Shown here: in pieces, positions 25,017-33,208 of the stretch
Position numbering within the stretch: the stretch's first letter is position 1
Layout: each line of letters opens with the position of its first letter
Assembly: GCF_030851345.1 (NCBI RefSeq)
Contig: NZ_JALPNU010000032.1
Coordinates: forward strand, 1 to 36,247
Direction: 5' to 3'
DNA length: 36,247 nucleotides
Source: Marinifilum sp. D714
GTDB taxonomy: Bacteria > Bacteroidota > Bacteroidia > Bacteroidales > Marinifilaceae
The notes under the pieces: model-generated
Database searches by the model: none
What the model saw: the letters and a program-made list of their open reading frames with translations, nothing else
Told to the model about the DNA's origin: nothing
Position numbers and translations under genes: made by a program

Positions 25017-25285
25017 AAAAAGACATACCTATATATAATGTATACAAAACCTTAATACATCAAGAAGATCATCTGCGTCTTAATCAATAACCCCTTATGG
25101 GATTTATTCGTACCCCAAACTCAAGTCGGAGCAAGAAATTCACAACATTAAAAGCTGATAACTAAGAGCTGAATGTTGAGTGCTATTTACTTTAATCTTT
25201 TTTAACTTTTTCGTTTTGGCTTGATATTTGTGTGTTCAGCGCAGATTATGTATCTTGCTTCGACTAAACCAGAACACGAAACAGA

Positions 25286-26740
25286 ATGCTAAAGCAAAGT
25301 TTACAGCAAAAATTATTACAAAAGTTATCGCCTCAGCAAATACAGGTGATAAAGCTGTTGGAACTTCCAACTTTGCAGCTTGAGGAGAGAATTAAGAAGG
25401 AATTGGAAGAAAATCCGGTTCTTGAAGAAGGCGAAAAAGTAGAAGAGTTTCAAGATTCAGCCCAAACTGAAGATACAAACGATCGTGATACCGATAAAGA
25501 AGAATTTACTTTAGAGGATTACATGAACGACGAGGATATTCCATCCTATAAATTATCGGCACAAAATTATTCCAAAGACGATAAACACGAGGAAATTCCT
25601 TTTTCGGGAGGAACTACTTTCCACGAATTGTTGATTTCTCAGTTGGGATTGAGAATATTGGAACCTGAAAAAGCTGCGTTAACCGAATATCTGATTGGGA
25701 ATATCGATGAAGACGGATACCTAAGAAGAGATATTGACAGTATTGTTGATGACCTGGCTTTCTCAACAGGAATCGAAACTTCGTTCGAAGAGTTGGTAGA
25801 GCTACTTCGTGTTATTCAGGATTTCGATCCGGCAGGAGTAGGAGCCCGTGATTTACAAGAGTGTTTGTTGCTTCAGATATCCCGAAAGGGAAAACACAAC
25901 CCTGATGTAAAGTTGGCTCATCTTATCCTGAAAAAGCATTTCGACGAATTTACCAAGAAGCATTACGATAAAATTCAGAAGCGCGTTGGTGCCAACGATG
26001 AAGATTTTAAATGTGCAATTGATGAGATTCTAAAATTGAATCCAAAACCAGGAAGTGCTTTCAACAATCCAATGGTTAAAGCATCGCCAACCATTATTCC
26101 CGACTTTATTTTGGAGGAGGAAGATGGTGATTTGCGATTAAGCTTAAATGCACGTAATGTTCCGGAGTTGCACGTTAGTCGTACCTATTCTGAAATGATT
26201 CAGGATTATGCTGGCAACAAAAAGAACCAAAGCAAAGAGCAGAAAGATGCCGTAATGTTTGTAAAACAGAAGCTCGATTCTGCAAAATGGTTTATCGATG
26301 CCATCAAGCAACGTCAGAATACCTTGATGGTAACAATGAATGCAATCATTGAGTTTCAGCGAGAGTATTTCATTGAAGGTGATGAGAGAAAGTTGAAGCC
26401 AATGATTCTGAAAGATATTGCTGATATCACAGGATTGGATATTTCAACCATTTCTCGTGTGTCGAATTCGAAATACATTCAAACACATTTTGGTATTTTC
26501 TCGTTAAAATATTTCTTCTCGGAAGGTTTGCAAACCGATACCGGAGAGGAAGTTTCTACTCGTGAAATCAAGAAGATTCTTCAGGAGTGTGTAGACAATG
26601 AGGATAAGAAAAAGCCATTAACTGACGATAAGTTGGCTGCTATATTAAAAGAGAAATCATACAAAATTGCGCGTAGAACAGTGGCGAAATATCGCGAACA
26701 ATTAAATATTCCGGTTGCTCGATTAAGAAAAGAATTGTAA
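25286..26740 (+). CDS. rpoN: RNA polymerase sigma-54 factor
   Basis: The 484-residue protein has the N-terminal activator-interacting region I (about 1-50; LQQKLSPQQIQVIKLLELPTLQL, ELEENPVLEE), an acidic region II, the core-binding domain (about 100-290) and the DNA-binding domain with helix-turn-helix (DITGLDISTISRVSNSKYIQT). The RpoN box ARRTVAKYRE is at about 462-471. It directs polymerase to -24/-12 promoters and needs an AAA+ activator, none of which is encoded here. It is monocistronic and followed by a strong terminator. Confidence 0.96.
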   Translation: MLKQSLQQKLLQKLSPQQIQVIKLLELPTLQLEERIKKELEENPVLEEGEKVEEFQDSAQTEDTNDRDTDKEEFTLEDYMNDEDIPSYKLSAQNYSKDDKHEEIPFSGGTTFHELLISQLGLRILEPEKAALTEYLIGNIDEDGYLRRDIDSIVDDLAFSTGIETSFEELVELLRVIQDFDPAGVGARDLQECLLLQISRKGKHNPDVKLAHLILKKHFDEFTKKHYDKIQKRVGANDEDFKCAIDEILKLNPKPGSAFNNPMVKASPTIIPDFILEEEDGDLRLSLNARNVPELHVSRTYSEMIQDYAGNKKNQSKEQKDAVMFVKQKLDSAKWFIDAIKQRQNTLMVTMNAIIEFQREYFIEGDERKLKPMILKDIADITGLDISTISRVSNSKYIQTHFGIFSLKYFFSEGLQTDTGEEVSTREIKKILQECVDNEDKKKPLTDDKLAAILKEKSYKIARRTVAKYREQLNIPVARLRKEL

Positions 26741-26765
26741 AAAGAATTAATATATAATTCGAATT

Positions 26766-26799
26766 GGTGCAAAGACAATTATCTTTGCACCTTTCTTTT
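26766..26799 (+). terminator. rpoN terminator
   Basis: GGTGCAAAGA (26766-26775) and TCTTTGCACC (26782-26791) form a perfect 10-bp stem with a 6-base loop, followed by TTTCTTTT. Confidence 0.85.
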
Positions 26800-26854
26800 G
26801 TTAAAAGATTAGTTGGTTAAAGACTGATAATAAATAGTATAATTATAATAGAAT

Positions 26855-27466
26855 ATGAATCTTTCAAGAATAATTTCAGGAGTAGCGCACCCAATGTTAA
26901 TGCCTTTGTACTCCATTTTTGTAATATTTCACTCAGGCACTTTTCTTGATTTTACTCCACCTCAATTGATTCGTGTTATTTATCTGATAGTTGGAATTTC
27001 AACCATACTTCTTCCAATAAGTGTTCTTCCGCTTTTAAAGGCACAAAAATTTGTTTCGGATTATGGATTAAATGAAAGAAGAGAGAGAGTTGTACCATTG
27101 GCCTTTACCATTATTTTCTATGCATTGGGATTTTATCTTCTAATGAAATTTCCAATTACCAGAATTATAGCTCACTTACAATTGGCTGCAATTATTTCTA
27201 TTGGTGTAATTGCTTTAATTTCTACAAAATGGAAAATTAGTATTCACATGGCTGGTATTGGTGGATTTATTGGAATGGTATTAAGCTTTACCATTCTTTA
27301 TGCTGGTTCGTTAAGAGTATATTTTATGGCAGGGATTTTATTGGCAGGATTGTTAGGATATTCCCGATTAAAATTAAACCTGCACACTCCTTTGCAGGTA
27401 TATGCAGGTTTTATATTAGGTTTTGTTGTTATTTTTTCAACAGTAATGCTTCTTCAGCTTTATTGA
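26855..27466 (+). CDS. PAP2-like integral membrane protein
   Basis: The 203-residue protein has about six membrane helices. Its loops carry remnants of the PAP2 phosphatase signature: a basic cluster NERRERVVP (73-81) for motif 1, SIHMAG with His131 for motif 2, and SRLKLNLHTPLQV (170-182) for motif 3, with Arg171 and His177. The aspartate that normally partners the motif 3 histidine is Gln181. It may act on a lipid phosphate or be a diverged non-enzymatic relative. Its last codons overlap the end of the convergent SPOR gene by 7 bp. Confidence 0.65.
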   Translation: MNLSRIISGVAHPMLMPLYSIFVIFHSGTFLDFTPPQLIRVIYLIVGISTILLPISVLPLLKAQKFVSDYGLNERRERVVPLAFTIIFYALGFYLLMKFPITRIIAHLQLAAIISIGVIALISTKWKISIHMAGIGGFIGMVLSFTILYAGSLRVYFMAGILLAGLLGYSRLKLNLHTPLQVYAGFILGFVVIFSTVMLLQLY

Positions 27467-27879
27467 CGAAGCAACCATAAATCAGGTTTTTTATTTAGCT
27501 TTCTCAAGCGTTTTAATTCTTTTATTGCCGATTCTTTATTATTAAAGGATTGAAGTATTACCCTGTATTTTCCATTTTTTTCCAACACAATGGAAGGATA
27601 ACCTTTTTGATACAACCTGTCCTTAAAGGCATCGGCTTGTTTCTGATAATTGTAGCTGGCGGCAACAATATGATAGTCGAAAATTTCTCTGTTTTTGGCA
27701 ATTTCAGCACTACTTAATTTAGGTTCTGGCTTTTCAGGTGGCGGAGTTAACTCCGGAACCTGTCTTTTTGCTGTTTGTTCAACAACATTTTCCTTACTAA
27801 CAGTAGTAATCTTTTTCTCATCTTTACAGGATATCAGTAAAAGAAAAAGGGGAATGAATAGGTAGCTTAGTTTTGCCAT
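27460..27879 (-). CDS. SPOR-domain lipoprotein
   Basis: The 139-residue product has a lipoprotein signal (LFLLLISC, Cys18), a Pro/Lys/Glu-rich linker (PELTPPPEKPEPK) and a C-terminal SPOR domain (about 68-139; FDYHIVAASYNYQKQADAFKDRL, YRVILQSFNNKESAIKEL). SPOR domains bind peptidoglycan strands lacking stem peptides, typically at division sites. It lies 10 bp behind a paralogue (27890-28312) in the same operon; the two share layout but little linker sequence. It overlaps the end of the PAP2-like gene by 7 bp. Confidence 0.85.
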   Translation of the reverse strand: MAKLSYLFIPLFLLLISCKDEKKITTVSKENVVEQTAKRQVPELTPPPEKPEPKLSSAEIAKNREIFDYHIVAASYNYQKQADAFKDRLYQKGYPSIVLEKNGKYRVILQSFNNKESAIKELKRLRKLNKKPDLWLLRQ

Positions 27880-27889
27880 GTCCTAAAAA

Positions 27890-28312
27890 TTATCGTTTGA
27901 TATATAGCCAGGTGTCTTTGTGTTCTTCTGTTGCTCGAACCGATGCCAACTCCTGAAATGCTAGTTTTCTATCCGAAAAAGCTTTGTATGAAACTCTGAA
28001 GAATCCATTTTTTGCATTGTGAATGTCAGAAACATAACCATCCTTCTTTAATTTAGATTGAAGTTTCTCGGCATTTGTTCTGTTTTCAAAACTTGCAACA
28101 ATTAAAAAGTATTTGTTCGGAACTTTTTCCACAACAGGTTCCAATTTTTTCTTTTCAACAGGCTTTGGTGTAGGTTTTTTAACCTCTTTCTTTTTGGCAA
28201 CTTTTTTAGTTGTTTCTTTTTTTACTGGTTCTTTCGCCTCTTCCTTACAAGAACTTAAGCCAATTCCACATATTAGAACGGACAATAACAGTATTTTAGA
28301 TAGGTATTTCAT
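27890..28312 (-). CDS. SPOR-domain lipoprotein (first of a tandem pair)
   Basis: The 140-residue product has a lipoprotein signal (ICGIGLSSC, Cys22), a very Lys-rich linker (KKVAKKKEVKKPTPKP) and a SPOR domain (about 66-140; KYFLIVASFENRTNAEKLQSKL, FRVSYKAFSDRKLAFQEL). It is followed after 10 bp by the second SPOR gene. The pair probably arose by tandem duplication. Binding to septal peptidoglycan from the periplasmic side is the expected role. Confidence 0.85.
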   Translation of the reverse strand: MKYLSKILLLSVLICGIGLSSCKEEAKEPVKKETTKKVAKKKEVKKPTPKPVEKKKLEPVVEKVPNKYFLIVASFENRTNAEKLQSKLKKDGYVSDIHNAKNGFFRVSYKAFSDRKLAFQELASVRATEEHKDTWLYIKR

Positions 28313-28422
28313 ATTGCTAGCATTAATATAATATTAACAAATTTACAATTTTATTACTGATTTGAAGAATACTTTGTTTATTTGTTATAATGTTTAAAAA
28401 TTCAATATTATATATTATAATG

Positions 28423-28487
28423 CCGATCGATATTTGATATGCCATATCAATTTTTAAAAGATATGGTATCAATCAAATACAAATCGG
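28423..28487. promoter_or_regulatory. Long interrupted stem-loop upstream of mgsA
   Basis: Three successive arms pair in register: CCGAT (28423-28427) with ATCGG (28483-28487), TATTTGAT (28431-28438) with ATCAAATA (28472-28479), and CCATATC (28442-28448) with GATATGG (28460-28466). Small internal loops and an 11-base A/T loop separate them. Within it GATATGCCATATC is itself a near-palindrome. No T run follows, so it is not a terminator. It lies in the 316-bp divergent region between the SPOR pair and mgsA, about 140 bp before mgsA, otherwise AT-rich. Confidence 0.5.
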
Positions 28488-28569
28488 TGTTGTACTAATC
28501 AGAAAAATACAAAAAACTTAATGGAATAGATAGAGTTCTTTTAACAAATACGTTTTTTTTTTAATTACA

Positions 28570-28577
28570 TACACTTG
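28570..28577 (+). promoter_or_regulatory. Possible mgsA -7 element
   Basis: TACACTTG differs from TAnnTTTG at one position and would place transcription start about 45 bases before the mgsA ATG. A single TTTAAC half-site lies upstream at 28540-28545. Confidence 0.3.
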
Positions 28578-28628
28578 TATTACATCGAAGAATTAAAATA
28601 GAAGATCAAAATTTATAAGAGATTAGAT

Positions 28629-29021
28629 ATGGAAAGTAAAAAAACAATTGCTTTAGTAGCGCATAACGAGAAGAAGAGCGTAATGCTTGCGTGGGTAAAA
28701 AGACACCTTGATGAATTGAAGAAGCACAAGCTAATAGGGACGACAAATACTTCTGAAATATTAAACTCAGTGCTGGATCTTGAGGTTGAAGCTTTTGGGC
28801 ATGGACCTAATGGAGGTGATATTTTATTGGCGGCTCAAATTCTTGAAGGAAAGGTTGATGAAGTAATATTTTTAATAGATGCCGAAACACCTCATGGTCA
28901 CGAACATGACATACAAACGTTAATTAGAACTTGTGTAATTAACAATGTGCCAATGGCTTTAAATGTTGCTACTGCAGATTTTTTAGTTAAGCTTAATAAA
29001 GGTGAAGAAACAAAAAGTTAA
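28629..29021 (+). CDS. mgsA: Methylglyoxal synthase
   Basis: The 130-residue cytoplasmic enzyme converts dihydroxyacetone phosphate to methylglyoxal and free phosphate. Residues matching the E. coli enzyme are His12 (VAH), the phosphate-binding Thr stretch GTTNTS (37-42), Asp64 in GPNGGD, His91 and Asp94 (PHGHEHD), and the C-terminal NVATADF motif. The length is normal. In E. coli the enzyme is strongly inhibited by inorganic phosphate and works as a bypass that frees phosphate from sugar phosphates. Here it lies 87 bp upstream of a Pit phosphate transporter, with a Pho-box-like pair between them. Confidence 0.93.
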   Translation: MESKKTIALVAHNEKKSVMLAWVKRHLDELKKHKLIGTTNTSEILNSVLDLEVEAFGHGPNGGDILLAAQILEGKVDEVIFLIDAETPHGHEHDIQTLIRTCVINNVPMALNVATADFLVKLNKGEETKS

Positions 29022-29084
29022 CACAGAGTTAACACAAACGTAATAAAAACGAAACATTTTAGTCTCCATGTGTTAGTATGTTTG
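29017..29084 (+). promoter_or_regulatory. PhoB-type box and promoter of the Pit gene
   Basis: GTTAACACAGA (29017-29027) is followed directly by GTTAACACAAA (29028-29038): two 11-bp direct repeats identical at nine positions. The first overlaps the mgsA stop region. TATGTTTG (29077-29084), a full TAnnTTTG match, lies 43 bp after the second core and 24 bp before the ATG. The distance to the -7 element is larger than in the other two boxes, so the box may act from upstream. Confidence 0.6.
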
Positions 29085-29108
29085 CGATGAATTTACGAAC
29101 TTAATAAC

Positions 29109-31412
29109 ATGGAGAACTTTTATTTGTTAATTGTGGTAGTGCTATTTGCACTGGCCATTAGCGATCTTATCGTGGGCGTGAGTAATGACGCCGTTAATTT
29201 CCTAAACTCTGCATTCGGTTCTAAGGCTGCCCCACGTTGGGCAATCATGATTATTGCCAGCCTTGGGATTTTGGTAGGAGCAACTTTTTCGAGTGGTATG
29301 ATGGAAGTAGCTCGTAAAGGGATTTTCCACCCAGACCAATTCTACTTTGCAGAAATCATGATCATTTTTATTGCGGTAATGCTAACAGATATTATTCTGT
29401 TGGATTTTTACAACACCGTAGGTCTGCCAACTTCAACTACAGTTTCGATTGTATTTGAGTTGCTTGGAGCTGCTGTTGCGGTTGCCGTAGTTAAAATTAT
29501 GAACTCTGCGGATCAATCATTGCTTGATTTAGGAAGTTATATCAACTCAGCTAAAGCACTGGCAATTATTACCGGTATTCTGTTGAGTGTTGTTATCGCC
29601 TTCTTATCCGGTGCATTGGTGCAATGGGTAACACGATTGGTTTTCACGTACAAGTACGAGAAAACATTCAAGTATTTTGGTGCCATTTTCGGAGGTATTG
29701 CAATTACTGCGATTACTTATTTTATCCTGATTAAAGGTGCTAAAGGATCCTCTTTCATTACCAAAGATACTTTGGCTTGGATTAAATCTAACACTTTAAC
29801 CATTATTGGTGTTTCTTTTGTTGGTTGGACTGTTTTATTACAAGCTTTAGTTTGGTTTGTTCGTTTAAACATTCTTAAGGTGATTGTATTGGTAGGTACA
29901 TTTGCATTGGCAATGGCTTTTGCTGGTAACGACCTTGTAAACTTTATTGGTGTGCCATTGGCTGGTTTCAAATCGTTCCAGGCATTTGCTGCTAATCCAG
30001 GTACTGATCCTTATGGAATGACAATGGGTATTTTGAGTCAGAAAGTACAAACTGAAACTTACCTGTTGATAATTGCTGGTATTATTATGACCGTAACACT
30101 ATGGTTGTCTAAAAAAGCAAGAACAGTTACCGAGACGGAGATTGGCTTGAGTAGCCAAAATGAGGGAGACGAAAAATTTGGATCATCGTTCTTTGCACGT
30201 TTATTAGTTCGTCGTTCATTATCAGCGAACAGCAACTTCAAGCGCATGATGCCAGCAACGGTTCAGCAAGGTATTGCGAATCGATTTAGCAAACCGGAAG
30301 AAGTAGCTATTCCTGGAATAGATCCTAAGGATAAGCCTGCTTTCGATATGATTCGTGCATCGGTTAATCTTACAGTTGCTAGTATCTTGATTTCGATTGG
30401 TACTTCTTTGAAATTGCCTTTGTCTACAACTTATGTGACATTTATGGTAGCAATGGGTACTTCATTATCAGATAGAGCTTGGGGTAGAGATTCTGCTGTA
30501 TACCGTATTACTGGTGTACTTACCGTTATTGGTGGATGGTTCTTTACTGCCTTCAGTGCCTTTACAGCTGCATTTATTTTCGCTAACCTGATTAACTGGT
30601 TAGGTGGTATTGCAATTCTTGGACTGTTAATTCTTGCAGTAGTCTTTGTGGTTCGTTCTCACGTTTTCCACAAGAAAAAATCACAAGCTAAAGAGCAAGA
30701 GGTTACAGAAGATGAAGATACCATTATCATTAAAGGTGGAATTTTTGAACAATTGACTTTCGCAGTTTCTGGTATCACAGTTAAGATTCCTAATCTATAT
30801 GGCAAAATCATTAACGGACTGGCTTTTGAAGAGCGTTCTAAATTGAAGGAATGCAATAAAAAAGCTGGCAAGTTAGATAAGGAAGCGAAACAGATGAAAG
30901 ATCAGGTTCCTGCCATGATGAAGAAGCTGAGTGAAGATAGTATCGCAACAGGTCCTTTCTACGTTCAGTTGATTGATTACTTGCGTGAGATTGCACACTC
31001 GATGAGCTTTATTGCTGGTCCAGCTTTCGATTACGTTGATAATAATCACAAGACATTGATTAAGGAGCAGGTAAATGAATTAAATATCATTCAAACCAAG
31101 CTTGATGATTTCTTCAGAACAATTAACCGTTTGTTGAAAGACAGCAATTATGAAGTTGCTGAAATTGAAAATGCTCTTGAGAAACAAAAAGATTTGTTGA
31201 AATCAATTCGCAAGTTCAGAAAAGAGCAAATCAAGAGAATTAAAGCTGAAAAAGTTGGTACTAGAAATTCAGTTCTTTATTTAGGTATCCTGAATGAAAC
31301 CAAGAATCTAACTTTACACGCTGGAAATTTATTGAAAGCTTCAAGAGACTTCTCAGGTTTTAATGGTGAAGAAGTTGATTCAATTATTGAAGAAGACTCT
31401 TTGGAAGATTAA
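29109..31412 (+). CDS. Pit-type inorganic phosphate transporter with C-terminal PhoU-like helical domain
   Basis: The 767-residue inner-membrane protein belongs to the PHO4/Pit family, which imports phosphate (as metal phosphate) with protons or sodium. Both inverted signature motifs are present: VSNDAVNF (about 24-31) and AGNDLVNF (272-279). After a cytoplasmic loop and a second set of helices (including SLKLPLSTTYVTFMVAMGTSLSDRAWGRDSAVYRI), the last ~190 residues form a charged helical domain (about 575-755) of the DUF47/PhoU-like kind. This C-terminal fusion is longer than E. coli PitA (499 residues) and may gate transport. It probably has its own Pho-box promoter and ends at a strong terminator. 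Confidence 0.9.
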   Translation: MENFYLLIVVVLFALAISDLIVGVSNDAVNFLNSAFGSKAAPRWAIMIIASLGILVGATFSSGMMEVARKGIFHPDQFYFAEIMIIFIAVMLTDIILLDFYNTVGLPTSTTVSIVFELLGAAVAVAVVKIMNSADQSLLDLGSYINSAKALAIITGILLSVVIAFLSGALVQWVTRLVFTYKYEKTFKYFGAIFGGIAITAITYFILIKGAKGSSFITKDTLAWIKSNTLTIIGVSFVGWTVLLQALVWFVRLNILKVIVLVGTFALAMAFAGNDLVNFIGVPLAGFKSFQAFAANPGTDPYGMTMGILSQKVQTETYLLIIAGIIMTVTLWLSKKARTVTETEIGLSSQNEGDEKFGSSFFARLLVRRSLSANSNFKRMMPATVQQGIANRFSKPEEVAIPGIDPKDKPAFDMIRASVNLTVASILISIGTSLKLPLSTTYVTFMVAMGTSLSDRAWGRDSAVYRITGVLTVIGGWFFTAFSAFTAAFIFANLINWLGGIAILGLLILAVVFVVRSHVFHKKKSQAKEQEVTEDEDTIIIKGGIFEQLTFAVSGITVKIPNLYGKIINGLAFEERSKLKECNKKAGKLDKEAKQMKDQVPAMMKKLSEDSIATGPFYVQLIDYLREIAHSMSFIAGPAFDYVDNNHKTLIKEQVNELNIIQTKLDDFFRTINRLLKDSNYEVAEIENALEKQKDLLKSIRKFRKEQIKRIKAEKVGTRNSVLYLGILNETKNLTLHAGNLLKASRDFSGFNGEEVDSIIEEDSLED

Positions 31413-31433
31413 TTTAAATCATTAATAATATAG

Positions 31434-31460
31434 AAAGCCGGAATATTATATTCCGGCTTT
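31434..31460. terminator. Bidirectional terminator, Pit gene and sirtuin
   Basis: AAAGCCGGAATA (31434-31445) and TATTCCGGCTTT (31449-31460) form a perfect 12-bp stem with a 3-base loop, between convergent genes. Confidence 0.85.
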
Positions 31461-31483
31461 TGCTTTTTATAATGGAGTTCAAA

Positions 31484-32170
31484 TTATTTGAGTTCAAGAA
31501 TCTCGAAAAGTTTTTTCATTCCTACACTCGCTACTTCTGTTATAAATGTAATGTTGCGATTGGAGTGAACGGTGGGTTGATTCGGATCGATAATAAAAAT
31601 AGGAGTATTAGCAGGAGCATAATCAATTAAGCCAGCCGCAGGATAAACATTTAAAGAAGTACCTATTATTAATAAGATATCAGCTTGAGATACTATTTCA
31701 GCTGCTTCAGATATGGCAGGAACACTTTCGCCAAACCATACAATGTGCGGTCGAAGTGGTGATCCTTTTTCACATTTATCTTCTAAACCTAGTTCCCATT
31801 TATCAAGTTCATATACCAAACTTGAATCAACCGTACTACGTGCTTTTTTCAATTCGCCATGCAGATGAAGGATTTTTGAACTGCCAGCTCTTTCATGCAA
31901 ATCATCTACATTTTGGGTTACAATGTGAACATTGAAATGCTCTTCCAGCTTTTTTATAAGGTGATGTCCATGGTTGGGTTCACATTCAAACAACTGCTTT
32001 CTTCTTTCATTGTAAAACTGATGAACCAAATTGGGATTGTTATGCCATGCAGTAGGACTGGCAACTTCCATAACATCGTATTCTTTCCACAACCCTCCCA
32101 TATCGCGAAAAGTTCTGATACCACTTTCGGCACTCATACCTGCACCGCTTAATACAACTAGTTTTTTCAT
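31484..32170 (-). CDS. cobB: NAD-dependent protein deacylase, sirtuin (SIRT5/CobB-like)
   Basis: The 228-residue enzyme removes acyl groups from lysine using NAD. Visible motifs are the NAD-binding LSGAGMSAESGIRTFRD (7-23), TQNVDDLHERAG (85-96), catalytic His104 in LHLHG, and GTSLNVYPAAGL. Tyr53 and Arg56 (FYNER) match the Tyr/Arg pair that selects succinyl, malonyl and glutaryl lysine in SIRT5-type enzymes. The region that usually holds four zinc-binding cysteines (about 105-140) has only Cys133, so the zinc ribbon is missing. It follows the 32181 gene after 10 bp on the minus strand. Confidence 0.88.
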   Translation of the reverse strand: MKKLVVLSGAGMSAESGIRTFRDMGGLWKEYDVMEVASPTAWHNNPNLVHQFYNERRKQLFECEPNHGHHLIKKLEEHFNVHIVTQNVDDLHERAGSSKILHLHGELKKARSTVDSSLVYELDKWELGLEDKCEKGSPLRPHIVWFGESVPAISEAAEIVSQADILLIIGTSLNVYPAAGLIDYAPANTPIFIIDPNQPTVHSNRNITFITEVASVGMKKLFEILELK

Positions 32171-32180
32171 GAGTATAGAT

Positions 32181-33032
32181 TTATCGGGCTATTCGTTTAA
32201 AATCTTTTTCTAAAAATGAATCACTTTGTTTCTTTTTAATCATGTGATAGTCAAAATAATAAAAATCTGAATCGCTGGCACCAACCAATATCTTAAAACA
32301 TCTTGCTTTTGTTTTTGAGTTTTCAGGTCCCACTTTGTGAAGGAATACTACATTCTCTTTTTTACTATCAATTGCTTCTTCAACATCTTCTTTTGTAACA
32401 ATTTTTACCTTGCCTGGATAAACCTTATGGATTTTTGCCAAACTATTTACTTCTTTTTGTAATTCCTCTTTAATAAGGTAAAGTGTTTTGCCTTGAAGCA
32501 AGGATGCATTTTTATTGTAGTATTTTAATACGTTAGCCGATATAATTTGAGGGTTTTGACTGACCAATTTCACATGATTTTGCATGAACCTGATAAAACA
32601 AGGCAGTTTGTATGAATAAACATCTTCTTGCACATGTTTGTACGATAAAGGAACCGAGCATAAATCGGGCATGTTGGCAATTCTTTGTTGCTTACTGCCC
32701 ATAACAAGGCTTAGAAAATTATATCTGGCTTTGGTTTTATCTTTATTAAAAGTAACGATGCTATTAATAATAAAGGAATACTTGGGATCGAAGCGTTTTT
32801 TCTCGAATTCTTTATTCGAAATGAACCCAAATTCAGTAATGGTCCAATTGTTTTTTATTACATCTTTTATCCTAAAATTGTATTCGCTCATAGGATTATC
32901 ATCTAAAACAATTAGGGTTTTGGTTTTTGCAAAAGCTGAATAATCATTTGCTGTAGGCAGATGTTCTTGTGCTTTACCAATAAAGCTAAAAAGACAAATA
33001 AAAATTGCTGTGAGTAATAGTTGTTTCATCAT
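32181..33032 (-). CDS. Unknown exported protein
   Basis: I do not recognise the family of this 283-residue protein. It has a signal peptide (about 1-21, ending GKAQ), two adjacent Met codons as possible starts, and a mixed alpha/beta body with many Lys and Tyr residues. Stretches such as KTLIVLDDNPMSEYNFRI near the N-terminus and CFKILVGASDSDFYYFDYHM near the end look like core strands. It is first in a two-gene operon with the sirtuin, 10 bp apart. A periplasmic location is expected. No catalytic motif is obvious. Confidence 0.7.
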   Translation of the reverse strand: MMKQLLLTAIFICLFSFIGKAQEHLPTANDYSAFAKTKTLIVLDDNPMSEYNFRIKDVIKNNWTITEFGFISNKEFEKKRFDPKYSFIINSIVTFNKDKTKARYNFLSLVMGSKQQRIANMPDLCSVPLSYKHVQEDVYSYKLPCFIRFMQNHVKLVSQNPQIISANVLKYYNKNASLLQGKTLYLIKEELQKEVNSLAKIHKVYPGKVKIVTKEDVEEAIDSKKENVVFLHKVGPENSKTKARCFKILVGASDSDFYYFDYHMIKKKQSDSFLEKDFKRIAR

Positions 33033-33195
33033 TTCGATTTGTTAAAAATTCAAATTACGTATTGTAATGTACGATCTGAAAAAATAGGAATGCTAAAGTA
33101 TATGCTTATAAAACTAAGCATCCTTGATTATAGTATGTTTATTTTATTCAAATTTAAAAGTTTTCAATCGGTGAGCGAATATCAATCTTGTTTTC

Positions 33196-33203
33196 TATTT
33201 TTG
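33196..33203 (+). promoter_or_regulatory. Probable dnaG -7 element, near-leaderless start
   Basis: TATTTTTG matches TAnnTTTG and is followed by only five bases (TTCGT) before the ATG at 33209. If it is used, the dnaG message has almost no leader. No convincing TTTG lies 19-22 bp upstream. Confidence 0.35.
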
Positions 33204-33208
33204 TTCGT

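Noticed and set aside
24823-25038. 71-codon open frame in the asnS-rpoN gap
   Set aside because: It runs through the terminator and the hairpin repeats, has no promoter or ribosome binding site, and is the kind of spurious frame that dispersed repeats produce.
28322-28338. ATTAAT-ATAAT-ATTAAC, close to the Pho-type pair, next to the first SPOR gene
   Set aside because: One half-site deviates from RTTAAC, the orientation does not fit the adjacent minus-strand gene, it is only 10 bp from that start codon, and the surroundings are nearly pure A/T.
33188-33208. TTG start adding seven residues to DnaG
   Set aside because: The family usually starts at the ATG giving MIDQ, and the extension overlaps the TATTTTTG promoter element.
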